From CAZFHA01 sp964518595 (lineage in GTDB: Bacteria > Bacillota > Clostridia > Saccharofermentanales > Saccharofermentanaceae), in assembly GCA_964518595.1 (NCBI GenBank), contig CAZFHA010000001.1:186001-250000 (forward strand): DNA of 64,000 bases, written 5' to 3'. The translations under genes and the position numbers were made by a program. Positions 31,715 through 41,050 of this stretch are shown here, piece after piece (position 1 is the first letter of the stretch; every line of letters begins with the position of its first letter). The notes under the pieces were generated by a model. It was not told the DNA's origin, searched no databases, and was given only the letters and a program-made list of their open reading frames with translations.

Positions 31715-32632
31715 ATGTTAAAGTTTGTGATCAAGCGTCTGTTCTATATGTTACTAGCGTTGTTTACCATTGCTACCATCACCTTTTTTATGATGCATGC
31801 CATTCCTGGTGGCCCTTTTACCTCTGATCGGAATTTGCCTCCCAGTGTAGAAGCGGCTTTACAAGAGAAATATAATTTAAATGATCCTTTAATTGTGCAG
31901 TACTTTACCTATATGAAAGGCTTAATTCGCCTTGATCTGGGGCCTTCCTTTAAATATGAAGGCGTACAGGTCAATCAGTTCATAACTGAAGGTTTTCCGA
32001 TCTCGGCACAATTAGGATTGCTTACTATTGGTTTTGCCCTGCTTGTGTCTGTCCCTCTGGGCATATGGTCGGCACTGAAAAATGGCCGTTGGCAGGATAT
32101 GCTGACGATGTTTATCGCCACAATTGGCATTACCATTCCTTCCTTTGTCATCGCTACCCTGCTTATGTATATATTCTCGCTACGCCTAAGTATTCTACCC
32201 AGCTATGGTTTAGATAGCTGGCAGAGCTATATTATGCCGGTAATTGCCGGGGCAGGCTACGCCTTGGCCTTTCTAACGCGGCTGGTACGTTCCAGTCTAT
32301 TAGAAGTAATGGGCGAAGATTATATCCGTACAGCCAGAGCCAAAGGACTAAGCGAGTTTAAGGTGGTATTTCGCCATGCGCTGCGGAATGCGCTGATACC
32401 GGTGCTTACTATTTTAGGACCTACCATAGCCGCTCTGATTACCGGTTCTTTTGTTATCGAAAAGATTTTTGCTATTCCCGGTTTAGGTCAGCAATTTGTA
32501 AACTCAATTAGCAATCGTGACTATACGGCCATCATGGGTGTAACCGTATTCTATGCTGCAATCTTAATTGCAATGACCTTTCTGGTGGACATTTTATATA
32601 GTCTGGTTGATCCCAGAATCAAGTTATCTTAA
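31715..32632 (+). CDS. oppB: Oligopeptide ABC transporter permease OppB
   Basis: This 305-residue permease has six membrane spans. It starts MLKFVIKRLFYMLLALFTIA, the usual OppB/DppB opening, and includes the GGPF and YNLNDPL blocks and the coupling loop YIRTARAKGLSEFKVVFRHA. It forms the membrane channel with OppC. It is first in a five-gene opp operon after a consensus promoter. Substrate may be di- or oligopeptides. Confidence 0.96.
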   Translation: MLKFVIKRLFYMLLALFTIATITFFMMHAIPGGPFTSDRNLPPSVEAALQEKYNLNDPLIVQYFTYMKGLIRLDLGPSFKYEGVQVNQFITEGFPISAQLGLLTIGFALLVSVPLGIWSALKNGRWQDMLTMFIATIGITIPSFVIATLLMYIFSLRLSILPSYGLDSWQSYIMPVIAGAGYALAFLTRLVRSSLLEVMGEDYIRTARAKGLSEFKVVFRHALRNALIPVLTILGPTIAALITGSFVIEKIFAIPGLGQQFVNSISNRDYTAIMGVTVFYAAILIAMTFLVDILYSLVDPRIKLS

Positions 32633-32641
32633 GGAGGAATC

Positions 32642-33814
32642 ATGGAGAACGAAAGTACGAATAAAGCTCTTTGGGAGCTTTTACCGGCAGGAACTGGCGA
32701 ACAAGAGAAGATCGCCCGGCCGGCTTCCTCCTTTGCCCAAGACGTTTGGTATCGCTTTAGACATAAGCCCACAGCGATTATTGGTCTTGTGATTATTGTT
32801 TTGCTAACACTATTTTGTATACTGGGGCCCTTTTTCAGTCCCCACCAATATGACGAGCAGAATTTGGATTTTGTAAACATCCCACCGGTTTTTACGGCTT
32901 ATGAACTGAACGGACGTTATTTTTTTCTGACCCAGAATTTAAAAGTTATCGAGGTAGGGGCAGACGGTAGCTTGATCGGCTCACTTTCCCGCCCCAAGGA
33001 TGATGGCGTCAAAAAAAGAATGACCTTCACCTTGGAAGATGGTAGTAAATTAATCGTCAATTACAAGAAAAAGCCACCAGTCTTAACCGATGCGAAAGGC
33101 GAGGTGCTAACCAGTTCGGTTCAAATGAGAAATGCCACTTACCCACTGGGAACTGATGCTTTGGGTCGGGATATCCTGACTCGGCTGATGTTTGGTATGC
33201 GAATCTCCTTACTAATTGCCTTGATTGCTGCCTTTGTTAATTTAGTTATCGGTGTTCTTTATGGCGGGATTTCAGCCTATATCGGTGGCACTACCGACGT
33301 GGTTATGATGCGCTTCGTAGATGTAATTAGTACCATTCCCCTAACATTATACGTAATTCTGATCCAGGTGCTGCTCCAAAGCAGCAGCGGTATTGTCAGC
33401 ATTGTTATCGCTCTTGGAACGGTCTACTGGGTAAATATGGCTCGCGTTGTTCGGGGGCAGATTCTCAGCCTTAAGGAGCAGGAATATGTCTACGCAGCAA
33501 AGACAATGGGAACTAAAACCAGTCGAATTCTACTGAACCATTTAATTCCCAACGCCATGGGGCCAATTATTGTTACCGTAACCATGCTGATTCCTTCAGC
33601 CATATTTATTGAAGCCTTTATGAGTTTTATCGGTTTAGGTGTGGCGCCGCCGATGGCCAGCTTAGGAACTATGGCCAACGATGCCCTCGCCACCCTCCGT
33701 TCCGCTCCTTACCAATTGTTTATTCCTTCTCTGGCTATCTGTCTGTTGATGTTCGCCTTTAACTTTGTCGGTGACGGACTGAGAGATGCCCTAGATCCCA
33801 AAATGCGAAAGTAG
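32642..33814 (+). CDS. oppC: Oligopeptide ABC transporter permease OppC, with extra extracytoplasmic segment
   Basis: This 390-residue permease is longer than the common form of about 300. After the first span (IGLVIIVLLTLFCILGPFF) an additional segment of about 100 residues occupies the loop before the conserved PLGTDALGRDILTRLM. The coupling loop QEYVYAAKTMGTKTSRIL and late GDGLRDALDPKMRK end are typical. AAGGAGG precedes the ATG. The extra loop would face outside and might contact OppA. Confidence 0.95.
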   Translation: MENESTNKALWELLPAGTGEQEKIARPASSFAQDVWYRFRHKPTAIIGLVIIVLLTLFCILGPFFSPHQYDEQNLDFVNIPPVFTAYELNGRYFFLTQNLKVIEVGADGSLIGSLSRPKDDGVKKRMTFTLEDGSKLIVNYKKKPPVLTDAKGEVLTSSVQMRNATYPLGTDALGRDILTRLMFGMRISLLIALIAAFVNLVIGVLYGGISAYIGGTTDVVMMRFVDVISTIPLTLYVILIQVLLQSSSGIVSIVIALGTVYWVNMARVVRGQILSLKEQEYVYAAKTMGTKTSRILLNHLIPNAMGPIIVTVTMLIPSAIFIEAFMSFIGLGVAPPMASLGTMANDALATLRSAPYQLFIPSLAICLLMFAFNFVGDGLRDALDPKMRK

Positions 33815-33820
33815 GTCAAA

Positions 33821-34846
33821 ATGATGGAACCGCTCTTAGAAGTACAAGATCTACAAACTACCTTCACCACCAGAGCCGGTCAAGTTCAGTCGGTTCGGGG
33901 CATCAGCTTTGCAGTAGCTCCCGGGGAGTCTTTAGGTATTGTAGGTGAGTCCGGTAGTGGCAAAAGTGTTACTTCCATGTCGATTATGCGCCTATTACCT
34001 TCAAATGGTCGGATTTCCGGCGGCAAAGTGCTTTTTCGGGGAGAAGATTTGGCTACACAGTCGCTGAAAAGAATGCGTGACATACGCGGGGCTGAAATCG
34101 CCATGATTTTCCAAGACCCTATGTCCTCGCTGAATCCGCTGATTCCCGTAGGCAAACAAATCCAGGAAATGATCACCGAACATAATAAAATCTCCGGTAA
34201 AGAGGCCTATCAGAGAACCTTAGAGCTTTTGGAAATGGTTAGAGTACCTGAACCCGAAAAACGCTACAGTGCCTATCCCCATGAATTCTCCGGCGGTATG
34301 CGGCAGCGTGCCATGATTGCTATGGCACTGGCCTGTAAGCCCGCTCTACTGATTGCCGATGAGCCCACTACCGCTTTAGATGTGACCATTCAATCGCAAA
34401 TCCTAAAATTAATGGCTGGGCTCCAGAAAGAGATGGGCATGTCCATTATGTTTATCACCCACGACCTGGGTGTGGTAGCCGAACTCTGTACCCGGGTAGT
34501 GGTTATGTATGGTGGCATGGTGATGGAAGAAGCGCTCCTTGATGAGCTATTTTATCAGACAGCTCACCCCTATACCCTAGGTCTACTGGCTTCCGTCCCC
34601 CGGGTGAACATTGATAAATCTGAACGTCTGGTACCCATTCCCGGTTCACCGCCGGATATGATATCCCCACCACTGGGTTGCCCCTTTGCGCCTCGTTGCG
34701 CTTACGCCCGGAGAATTTGTCATGAGCAGATGCCGCCTTACTATCAATTGTCTCCCACCCACCGCTCTATGTGTCATTTATTATCAAAAGAGGCACCAGC
34801 AGAGCAGAATCCCCTTATGGAGGTGCGTCAGACATGCTTGAAGTAA
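33821..34846 (+). CDS. oppD: Oligopeptide ABC transporter ATPase OppD
   Basis: This 341-residue ATPase has Walker [10 protein letters not shown], signature FSGGMRQR, Walker [13 protein letters not shown] and a C-terminal oligopeptide-transport extension with the Cys cluster [14 protein letters not shown], which binds an iron-sulfur cluster in characterised relatives. Its last 13 bases overlap the start of oppF. It energises OppBC together with OppF. Confidence 0.96.
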   Translation: MMEPLLEVQDLQTTFTTRAGQVQSVRGISFAVAPGESLGIVGESGSGKSVTSMSIMRLLPSNGRISGGKVLFRGEDLATQSLKRMRDIRGAEIAMIFQDPMSSLNPLIPVGKQIQEMITEHNKISGKEAYQRTLELLEMVRVPEPEKRYSAYPHEFSGGMRQRAMIAMALACKPALLIADEPTTALDVTIQSQILKLMAGLQKEMGMSIMFITHDLGVVAELCTRVVVMYGGMVMEEALLDELFYQTAHPYTLGLLASVPRVNIDKSERLVPIPGSPPDMISPPLGCPFAPRCAYARRICHEQMPPYYQLSPTHRSMCHLLSKEAPAEQNPLMEVRQTCLK

Positions 34847-35787
34847 AAAATCTAGTGAAACACTTCCCTGTTAAAGGTAAGAAAAACGCCGTGGTTCACG
34901 CCGTTGACGATATCTCCTTCAAGATAAAAAAGGGTGAAACCTTAGGTATTGTAGGTGAGTCCGGTTGCGGAAAATCCACCGCCGCCAGAACGATTATCCG
35001 CATTTATGACCCTACCTCCGGACAAATTTTTCTGGATGGAGATGAGATTGGTAGCTTAAGTCAAAAACAACTGCGCCCCTATCGGCCCAAGATTCAGATG
35101 ATTTTCCAAGACCCCTACTCCTCACTAAATGCTCGAATGGTAGTACGAGATATCATAGCCGAGCCTTTAATAGCCCATGGCATAATCAAGAATGCCAAAC
35201 AAGGGGCTGATTTGATTGGTGAGATGCTGCAAAAAGTCGGTCTATCCGCTGAACATGCCGGACGTTATCCCCATGAGTTTTCCGGAGGACAGCGTCAGCG
35301 GATTGGTATCGCTCGAGCCTTGGTTATTCAGCCCAAAGTCGTTATTTGTGACGAGCCAATTTCTGCTCTCGATGTATCTATTCAGGCACAGGTGGTTAAT
35401 TTACTGCGAGATTTTCAGCAGGAGCTGGAACTAACCTACATGTTTATTGCTCATGATCTATCCATGGTTCGCTATGTATCTGATCGGGTGGGCGTTATGT
35501 ATTTAGGTAAGATGGTCGAGCTTTGTGAAAGCGAAGAAATTTACAAAACCCCCTTGCACCCCTATACCCAGGGACTGTTGAAAGCGGTACCTGTGGCCGA
35601 CCCGGCCTTCAATCGCGAGCGGGAGCGTGTTCCAGTGGAGGGAGATATTCCCAGCCCCATAAATCCGCCTTCCGGTTGTAGGTTCCATACCCGTTGCCCT
35701 AAAGCTCAAGAGATTTGTTCCCGAGAAGAACCGGTCTTTCGAGATGTAGGCGGTGAGCACTTTGTGGCTTGCCACTTTATAGAGTAA
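34834..35787 (+). CDS. oppF: Oligopeptide ABC transporter ATPase OppF
   Basis: This 317-residue ATPase has Walker A GESGCGKST, signature FSGGQRQR, Walker B VVICDEPISALD and the C-terminal Cys pattern CRFHTRCPKAQEIC. The ATG at 34834 has GGAGGTG 10 bases upstream and lies within the end of oppD; a longer frame from 34771 has no site. It is the second ATPase half of the transporter. Confidence 0.96.
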   Translation: MLEVKNLVKHFPVKGKKNAVVHAVDDISFKIKKGETLGIVGESGCGKSTAARTIIRIYDPTSGQIFLDGDEIGSLSQKQLRPYRPKIQMIFQDPYSSLNARMVVRDIIAEPLIAHGIIKNAKQGADLIGEMLQKVGLSAEHAGRYPHEFSGGQRQRIGIARALVIQPKVVICDEPISALDVSIQAQVVNLLRDFQQELELTYMFIAHDLSMVRYVSDRVGVMYLGKMVELCESEEIYKTPLHPYTQGLLKAVPVADPAFNRERERVPVEGDIPSPINPPSGCRFHTRCPKAQEICSREEPVFRDVGGEHFVACHFIE

Positions 35788-35819
35788 AACACGATACGAA
35801 AATAAAAAGGAGAAAAATC

Positions 35820-37517
35820 ATGAAAAAAAGTCTGATTTCCGTGCTACTGGCTACGATGCTGCTAGCCACCACCCTGACGGCTTGTAATACAGGCGGTCAA
35901 ACCACCCCCACTACCAGTAAGACTGGTAACGCTACCGAAGCCAGTGGCGATGAAAGCGCAACAGAGGGCAGCGGCGATGCCTCTAATGCCGATCAAAAAA
36001 TCATCTGGGCCGTTCATAATGAAGCTGACAGCCTCGATCCGGGCTTTACCAGCAATACCTTTGCTGCACCGGTTTTAATCAATGCTTTTGAACCTCTGGT
36101 TACCTATGATTCAGAGAATAATCTGATTCCCGGATTAGCCGAAAGCTGGGACATTAGCGAAGATGGCTTGACCTATACCTTTAAGCTGCGTCCTGATCTG
36201 AAATGGTCTGATGGAAGTCCTCTCACCGCCGAGGATTTTGCCTACTCTTGGTTTAGAGTACTAGATCCAGCTCTGGCTGCTCAGTACTCCAACATACTCA
36301 CCGACTATATCGTTGGTGCTAAAGAGTTCTTTGAGGGTACTGGTAAGAAAGAGGATGTGGGCATTAAAGTAATTGATCCTCAGACCATCAGCCTTAACAT
36401 CATGATACCTACGCCCTTTTATCTTGATCTACTGAGCATGTATCCATACAACGCAGTAAAAAAGGATGTGGTTGAAGGTAACGCTGATACATGGGCCAAA
36501 GATGCCGCTACCTATGTTTCTAATGGACCTTTCAAAGTCAGCAAGATTAAGCTGGGCGAAGGGGTAACCTTAGTCAAGAATGAGAACTACTGGAATGCTG
36601 AGAATGTAAAGTTAGAAGAAATTCAATTCCGTTACATTCCAGAACAGTCCACCGCTCTAACCGCTTTTGAATCCGGAGAGATTGATGGTATCTATGAAGT
36701 ACCCACCGATGATATTCCTCGTCTCAAGACAGAGAGCGAAGACATGTATGTGATTCCCCAGTTTGCTACTACTTACTTTATTATGAATCTGGACAAAGAG
36801 CCTTTTAATGATCCAAAAGTGAGAAAGGCGCTGTCTTTAGCTATTGATAGGGATTCACTCATCCAAAATGTTCTGCAGAACTCTGACCTGCCTGCTACTG
36901 GAATTGTAGCTCCCGGATACATGGTTGAGGGAGAAGATTTTATTGATAGCCGCCCTGACTTTGACATTTTACCTGAAGGTAATCTGGAAATGGCTAAGCA
37001 GCTCTTAGCCGAAGCCGGTTACCCTAACGGAGAAGGTTTTCCTCAAGTAACCTTGTCCTACTACACCAATCCCATTGTCAAGAAGTACACTGAAGCTCTC
37101 CAGCAGATGTGGAAAAAGAACTTGGGCATTGACATGAAAATCGCTACCGAAGAGTGGAAAGTCTACTATGATGGTATCAAAGCCGGAAACTATGACATTG
37201 CCGCTATGGGCTGGGGCGGGGACTATCTCCATCCTATGACATTCCTTGCCGGTTTTGCCAGCGATTCCGAGCTTAACAATTCCAAGTACAATAATCCTGC
37301 CTATGATGAACTCTTGAAGAAAATCAACGCGGAAATTGATCCTGTCAAAGGGGCAGACCTGATGCATCAGGCCGAAAGCATCTTAATCGGTGACGACCAT
37401 GCGGTAATTAATCTGTTCTATCGTTCACGTTATGTTATGTTTGCTCCTACCGTCGAAGGTTGGTTCTTAACACCTCTCAATAACATCTACTTTAAAGATG
37501 CTGTTGAATTAGGATAA
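35820..37517 (+). CDS. oppA: Oligopeptide-binding lipoprotein OppA
   Basis: This 565-residue family 5 binding protein starts with a signal peptide and lipobox (LTAC), then a short Thr/Ser/Gly-rich linker and the family opening NEADSLDPGFTSNTFA. The typical block WDISEDGLTYTFKLRPDLKW follows near residue 120. The protein is anchored to the outer face of the membrane and delivers peptides to OppBC. AAAAGGAG precedes the ATG. It closes the operon and is followed by a terminator. Confidence 0.96.
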   Translation: MKKSLISVLLATMLLATTLTACNTGGQTTPTTSKTGNATEASGDESATEGSGDASNADQKIIWAVHNEADSLDPGFTSNTFAAPVLINAFEPLVTYDSENNLIPGLAESWDISEDGLTYTFKLRPDLKWSDGSPLTAEDFAYSWFRVLDPALAAQYSNILTDYIVGAKEFFEGTGKKEDVGIKVIDPQTISLNIMIPTPFYLDLLSMYPYNAVKKDVVEGNADTWAKDAATYVSNGPFKVSKIKLGEGVTLVKNENYWNAENVKLEEIQFRYIPEQSTALTAFESGEIDGIYEVPTDDIPRLKTESEDMYVIPQFATTYFIMNLDKEPFNDPKVRKALSLAIDRDSLIQNVLQNSDLPATGIVAPGYMVEGEDFIDSRPDFDILPEGNLEMAKQLLAEAGYPNGEGFPQVTLSYYTNPIVKKYTEALQQMWKKNLGIDMKIATEEWKVYYDGIKAGNYDIAAMGWGGDYLHPMTFLAGFASDSELNNSKYNNPAYDELLKKINAEIDPVKGADLMHQAESILIGDDHAVINLFYRSRYVMFAPTVEGWFLTPLNNIYFKDAVELG

Positions 37518-37540
37518 GTAATTTAGGAAAATCATACCTA

Positions 37541-37574
37541 AGAGATCAGATAGCAATATCTGGTCTCTTTTTTA
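37541..37574 (+). terminator. Terminator of the opp operon
   Basis: AGAGATCAGATA and TATCTGGTCTCT form a 12-bp stem with one G-T wobble and a 4-nt loop, followed by TTTTTT. Confidence 0.93.
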
Positions 37575-37926
37575 TGTGAAAATTCGGCTCTCACCTGTTT
37601 ATCTTTGGCTTTGACTGCCTCTTTTTCAGCTCTTTATTTACCCGATAGATGTATTTATTTCGTAAATCTTTTACCATGTAACCCTTTTATATACCTTTAC
37701 GGCTTAACAATCATTTCTTAAGCCAATTCAGGCCATATAGAAACTACTACTACTACTAAATAGCAGCAGTTTACAATCTGTTCACCAAAACTTAAACAAT
37801 AGCGGCTAAGAATACATACCAAACCTTTCAAATATGGTATTATATTCTTAGTGCTAAAATTTTTGCTTAAGCCACCGAGAAAACTCATCCAGGTCATCTA
37901 TCGGAAGAATCACCAAGGAGATTTAC
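37575..37926 (+). promoter_or_regulatory. Long upstream region of the adhesin gene with repeats and nested inverted repeats
   Basis: No gene is seen in this 352-bp stretch. It contains GGCTTAA-N10-TTAAGCC (37701-37724), a further TTAAGCC at 37867-37873, five tandem ACT units (37743-37757), and a nested inverted repeat at 37806-37851 (outer arms CTAAGAATA/TATTCTTAG, inner arms ATACCA/TGGTAT). A possible -10, TATTAT, lies at 37838-37843 within the nested structure. The density of repeats suggests regulated or variable expression of the surface protein. Confidence 0.45.
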
Positions 37927-39912
37927 ATGAATAAAAACTTTAAAAAGAAGGCCATATTGGCATTGGCCTTAGGTATGCTGTTTATTGTCAGCACATTTTC
38001 CTTCGGCCTGAGTTTTATTAATGCCACTGAATCAGGCATTAATAATTCTGAAACAGCTTTTTCCTCTGCGACTGAAAGTGAAACAAATCTCAATTCAGAA
38101 GCTGAACAGAGCAGTTTAGGGATTGAAGAAAGTTCTGAACCCACCTCACCGGTTGCCCCCGCAGCTAATTTTGAAATGATTAGCCCAGCAATTGATCAGT
38201 CGAGAAATGACTTAGGTATTCTAGATTCCTTGCGGATTGAGGATCAGTTCGGTTCCGTTATTGATCGTAATGGAGCTGAAATGATCAATGGCTCCGTCTA
38301 TACCCTCACATATCAGTGGTCTTTAGATGAACCCACCGGAGATTATCAAAACAAGATCGCTACCTTCCCAATCCCCTCAGTTTTTGATGCTACTACTATT
38401 TTGCCCTCCAGTATGCCACTTTATTACAATGATAATGGAGTAAATGTTGAGATTGGTACCATCACTGCCGATACTTCCAGCGGACTTATTTCCGTAGCCT
38501 TCAATAATAGCCCCCTTTTGGGAACAAAATCCAATATTCACGGTTGGCTATCTCTAACCGCTGAAGTTAATACAACCTTGGACAGTACCGAAGTTACTAT
38601 CGGCTGGGATGGCAATAACGAAGAGAAAATAACCGTTAATATTGTTGAAGAAGGTGTAGGTGATAATAAGATAGCTACTTTAAACAAATATGTCAAAAGT
38701 GGAATGACAGGTAGCCAGCCTACTGTAAAGCAGGACGGAAACGGACGTTTCTATATTACCTTCAATGTAGAAGTTCTTCTAAGTCAAAGTTATTCCGAAC
38801 TTACCATTCAAGACATTATTTATGCCGGAATGGAGATTGACCCAGCCTCTTTTATAGTGCAATCTCGCCCCATGGACAGTTCTGAGTATTATTCAGGCAA
38901 TAACAGTACCTACAAGGATAATTATGATCTTTGGAATGCAGCTAACCCCACAGGAGAGCGATCTCTCAGATATAATATAGCACCTAACTTGCAGAGTATT
39001 AACGCCATAACCACTACCGCCAGCGGTTTTGAAATCAAACTGACAAATGTTGATTTTGATAGTCAACTGACTTCCAGACAATTAACAACCACGCCTCTCC
39101 AGATGCGTTATAAAATTGAATACAACACGTTTTTGACGGGAATTGACCCTATGGCAACGCTGGCCGAAGCACAAACAATGTTTGAATCACAAAATGCCAA
39201 AAATAGCGTAGTGCTCAAGTCAGATGAGACCATAATTACCCAAACCAATTGGAATAAAGGTATTCTTGGAGGCGGAGCACAGGGTGAAGTACGAGATGTT
39301 CTAGTAAATAAAGTTGATAGTCTCACCTTGGAAGAACTTTCCGGTGCTCATTTTAATCTTTACAAGCAAAATGCCTTCAATACAAATCTCTGGGAATTGT
39401 ACAAAGCTGATATTGTAATCGCAAGTGGAGCATCTTTAGTGGAGGATTTAACCTTCGGCACTTACCGCTTAGAGGAGACTATTGCACCGGTAGGCTATCT
39501 TCTCCCTGATTCACCCTTTGACCCTTTTATCATTGATGGCAATACGCCCACCGCTGACTTTACCCTTACCCTAACCAATGTTAAGGAAACCCAACCTACC
39601 GAAACTACCAATCCTACCGAGACTACTAATCCTACAGAGCCCACGGGAGCTACCGAATCTACGACTTCTACTGAAACAACTTCCTCTACTGAAAGTACGG
39701 CTTCTAGTGAAAGTACAGTAGCAAAAGAAACTAGTGCAGCCGTAAATTCATCAGGAGAAGAAACCAGTCAAGGTCAAGTAAAAGGCATTGCCAAAACCGG
39801 TGAAACCAATCAGCAACTGGCGGCTAACTTCGCAATCATAGCCCTAATATCTTCTGGGATTGTTTTGGTTGTCTTAAAGGCTCCTCGTAAAATAGGGAAT
39901 CAAGAAGCTTAG
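37927..39912 (+). CDS. Cell-wall anchored surface adhesin with SpaA-like domain
   Basis: This 661-residue protein starts with a signal peptide (about residues 1-38). Residues about 80-240 resemble a collagen-adhesin/SdrC-type N-domain (IEDQFGSVIDRNG...), and a second beta-rich domain runs to about 450. A SpaA/Cna-B-like domain follows (VLVNKVDSLTLEELSGAHF to EETIAPVGYLLPD, which contains the E-box Glu of isopeptide-forming domains). A Thr/Ser/Glu-rich stalk of about 60 residues leads to IAKTGE, a hydrophobic span and a short positive tail. The sorting motif is IAKTG, not LPXTG. No sortase gene is in the window. The ligand is unknown. Confidence 0.88.
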   Translation: MNKNFKKKAILALALGMLFIVSTFSFGLSFINATESGINNSETAFSSATESETNLNSEAEQSSLGIEESSEPTSPVAPAANFEMISPAIDQSRNDLGILDSLRIEDQFGSVIDRNGAEMINGSVYTLTYQWSLDEPTGDYQNKIATFPIPSVFDATTILPSSMPLYYNDNGVNVEIGTITADTSSGLISVAFNNSPLLGTKSNIHGWLSLTAEVNTTLDSTEVTIGWDGNNEEKITVNIVEEGVGDNKIATLNKYVKSGMTGSQPTVKQDGNGRFYITFNVEVLLSQSYSELTIQDIIYAGMEIDPASFIVQSRPMDSSEYYSGNNSTYKDNYDLWNAANPTGERSLRYNIAPNLQSINAITTTASGFEIKLTNVDFDSQLTSRQLTTTPLQMRYKIEYNTFLTGIDPMATLAEAQTMFESQNAKNSVVLKSDETIITQTNWNKGILGGGAQGEVRDVLVNKVDSLTLEELSGAHFNLYKQNAFNTNLWELYKADIVIASGASLVEDLTFGTYRLEETIAPVGYLLPDSPFDPFIIDGNTPTADFTLTLTNVKETQPTETTNPTETTNPTEPTGATESTTSTETTSSTESTASSESTVAKETSAAVNSSGEETSQGQVKGIAKTGETNQQLAANFAIIALISSGIVLVVLKAPRKIGNQEA

Positions 39913-39948
39913 AATAATACGTGAACAAAGTAGCTTATGCTTAAGAAT

Positions 39949-39984
39949 AAGGTGTAACTTCAGCCATGAGGTTACACCTTTTAT
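39949..39984 (+). terminator. Terminator after the adhesin gene
   Basis: AAGGTGTAAC and GTTACACCTT form a 10-bp stem around a 12-nt loop, followed by TTAT. Confidence 0.85.
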
Positions 39985-40182
39985 TATGCAAGGCAAAAGA
40001 GTAATTGAAGAATTTATTCAAAGCAAGATCACGCCTGTATAAACAGACAATTAATCTTATATAAGCGAGAAGATATTACGCTAATAGATCTGCAAATGAG
40101 TTGATTTATCTTCGATACCATTCTTCAAAATATATTAGATAAACTTTAGAAACCAAGTTGCCACTGAAAGTCTCGGCTCAAT

Positions 40183-40527
40183 TTATGTATCGGTTTCTTC
40201 CGAAGCCCTCTCTTTCATGGCTTTATAGGATTTTCCCCATAAGATTAAGGCCTCTAATACCGGTTCTAAACTAAGGCCTAATTCTGTCAGCGCATATTCA
40301 ACACGGGGAGGTACTTCAGCGTAGACCGTCCGTGTTAAGAGGCCATTCTTTTCCATAGTACGTAAATTAGTGGTAAGCACCTTTTGGGTGATTCCCGGTA
40401 GCAGACGTCTTATTTCTACAAAGCGCTTCGGCCCGTCCAATAAATTTTTAATAATAACCATTTTCCAGCGATCACCCATAAGTTGTAGGGTAATTTCCAC
40501 CGGGCACTCCGGTAAATCAACTGACAT
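40183..40527 (-). CDS. HxlR-family transcriptional regulator
   Basis: This 114-residue protein has the HxlR winged helix: CPVEITLQLMGDRWKMVIIKNL, then FVEIRRLLPGITQKVLTTNLR and a C-terminal dimerisation helix. The Cys near residue 8 corresponds to the redox Cys of YodB relatives. It is divergent from the BFD and DsbA-family genes, and two inverted repeats in the shared promoter region are plausible binding sites. A thiol or electrophile response is likely but not proven. Confidence 0.92.
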   Translation of the reverse strand: MSVDLPECPVEITLQLMGDRWKMVIIKNLLDGPKRFVEIRRLLPGITQKVLTTNLRTMEKNGLLTRTVYAEVPPRVEYALTELGLSLEPVLEALILWGKSYKAMKERASEETDT

Positions 40528-40549
40528 CTAAGCCACCTCTTCTACAATA

Positions 40550-40616
40550 GTATCTCAAAGGATACAGAAGCACTTTAAAGTGCCTTGTTTACAAAAGAAA
40601 CAATTGAATATACTAT
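40550..40616 (+). promoter_or_regulatory. Promoter and HxlR operators for the BFD-DsbA operon
   Basis: TTTACA (40588-40593) and TACTAT (40611-40616) are 17 bp apart. Upstream lie GTATC-N6-GATAC (40550-40565) and the perfect 14-bp palindrome GCACTTTAAAGTGC (40570-40583), which ends 4 bp before the -35. The GCAC-N6-GTGC form matches the site near the other HxlR gene at 28515-28528. Confidence 0.7.
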
Positions 40617-40656
40617 AACATTACAACCAAAACAAAACAAGCTAAGGAGGAGAATG

Positions 40657-40983
40657 ATGGCAGGAAATAGAATCATATGTGTAAAAAACAAAGTAGACTA
40701 TATTACCATTCGTATGGCCATGTGTGAAAATGCCCGAACAAAAGCCGAGCTTCGTCAGCTGGCAGGTGTTTGTCTGGAATGCGAGGGTTGCCAAACAGAA
40801 CTAGACAAGATCTTGCATTCTGTCTGCAGTTGTAAAGAAGTTTCTCTGCAAACTGTTGTAGATGCAGTACTTGACGGTGCAGATACAGTAGAGAAGGTTG
40901 GTCTAGCCACCCAGGCAGGTACCGGTGAAGACTGTGGCAGATGCAAAATCTTAATCGAGAATATCATTGCTCTCGGAAGATAG
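40657..40983 (+). CDS. Tandem BFD-like [2Fe-2S]-binding protein
   Basis: This 108-residue protein contains two halves resembling the bacterioferritin-associated ferredoxin (BFD) fold. The first has CLECEGC, and the second has CSCKEVSLQTVVDAV followed by CGRCKILIENII, the C-x-C ... C-x2-C arrangement of BFD [2Fe-2S] domains. The first half seems to have an altered Cys pattern. GGAGG precedes paired ATGs at 40654 and 40657; the second has better spacing. It is followed by a DsbA-family gene and preceded by a divergent HxlR gene, so a redox role is likely. Confidence 0.75.
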   Translation: MAGNRIICVKNKVDYITIRMAMCENARTKAELRQLAGVCLECEGCQTELDKILHSVCSCKEVSLQTVVDAVLDGADTVEKVGLATQAGTGEDCGRCKILIENIIALGR

Positions 40984-41050
40984 TCCGAGAGCGCTACCCT
41001 CTCCATAGGAACGCTACCTTTGGAGCAGGTTTCAAAGAAAGGAGCGTCTC

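Noticed and set aside
37806..37851. An invertible promoter flanked by inverted repeats
   Set aside because: The arms are only about 28 bp apart, too close for a typical invertible segment, and no recombinase gene is near.
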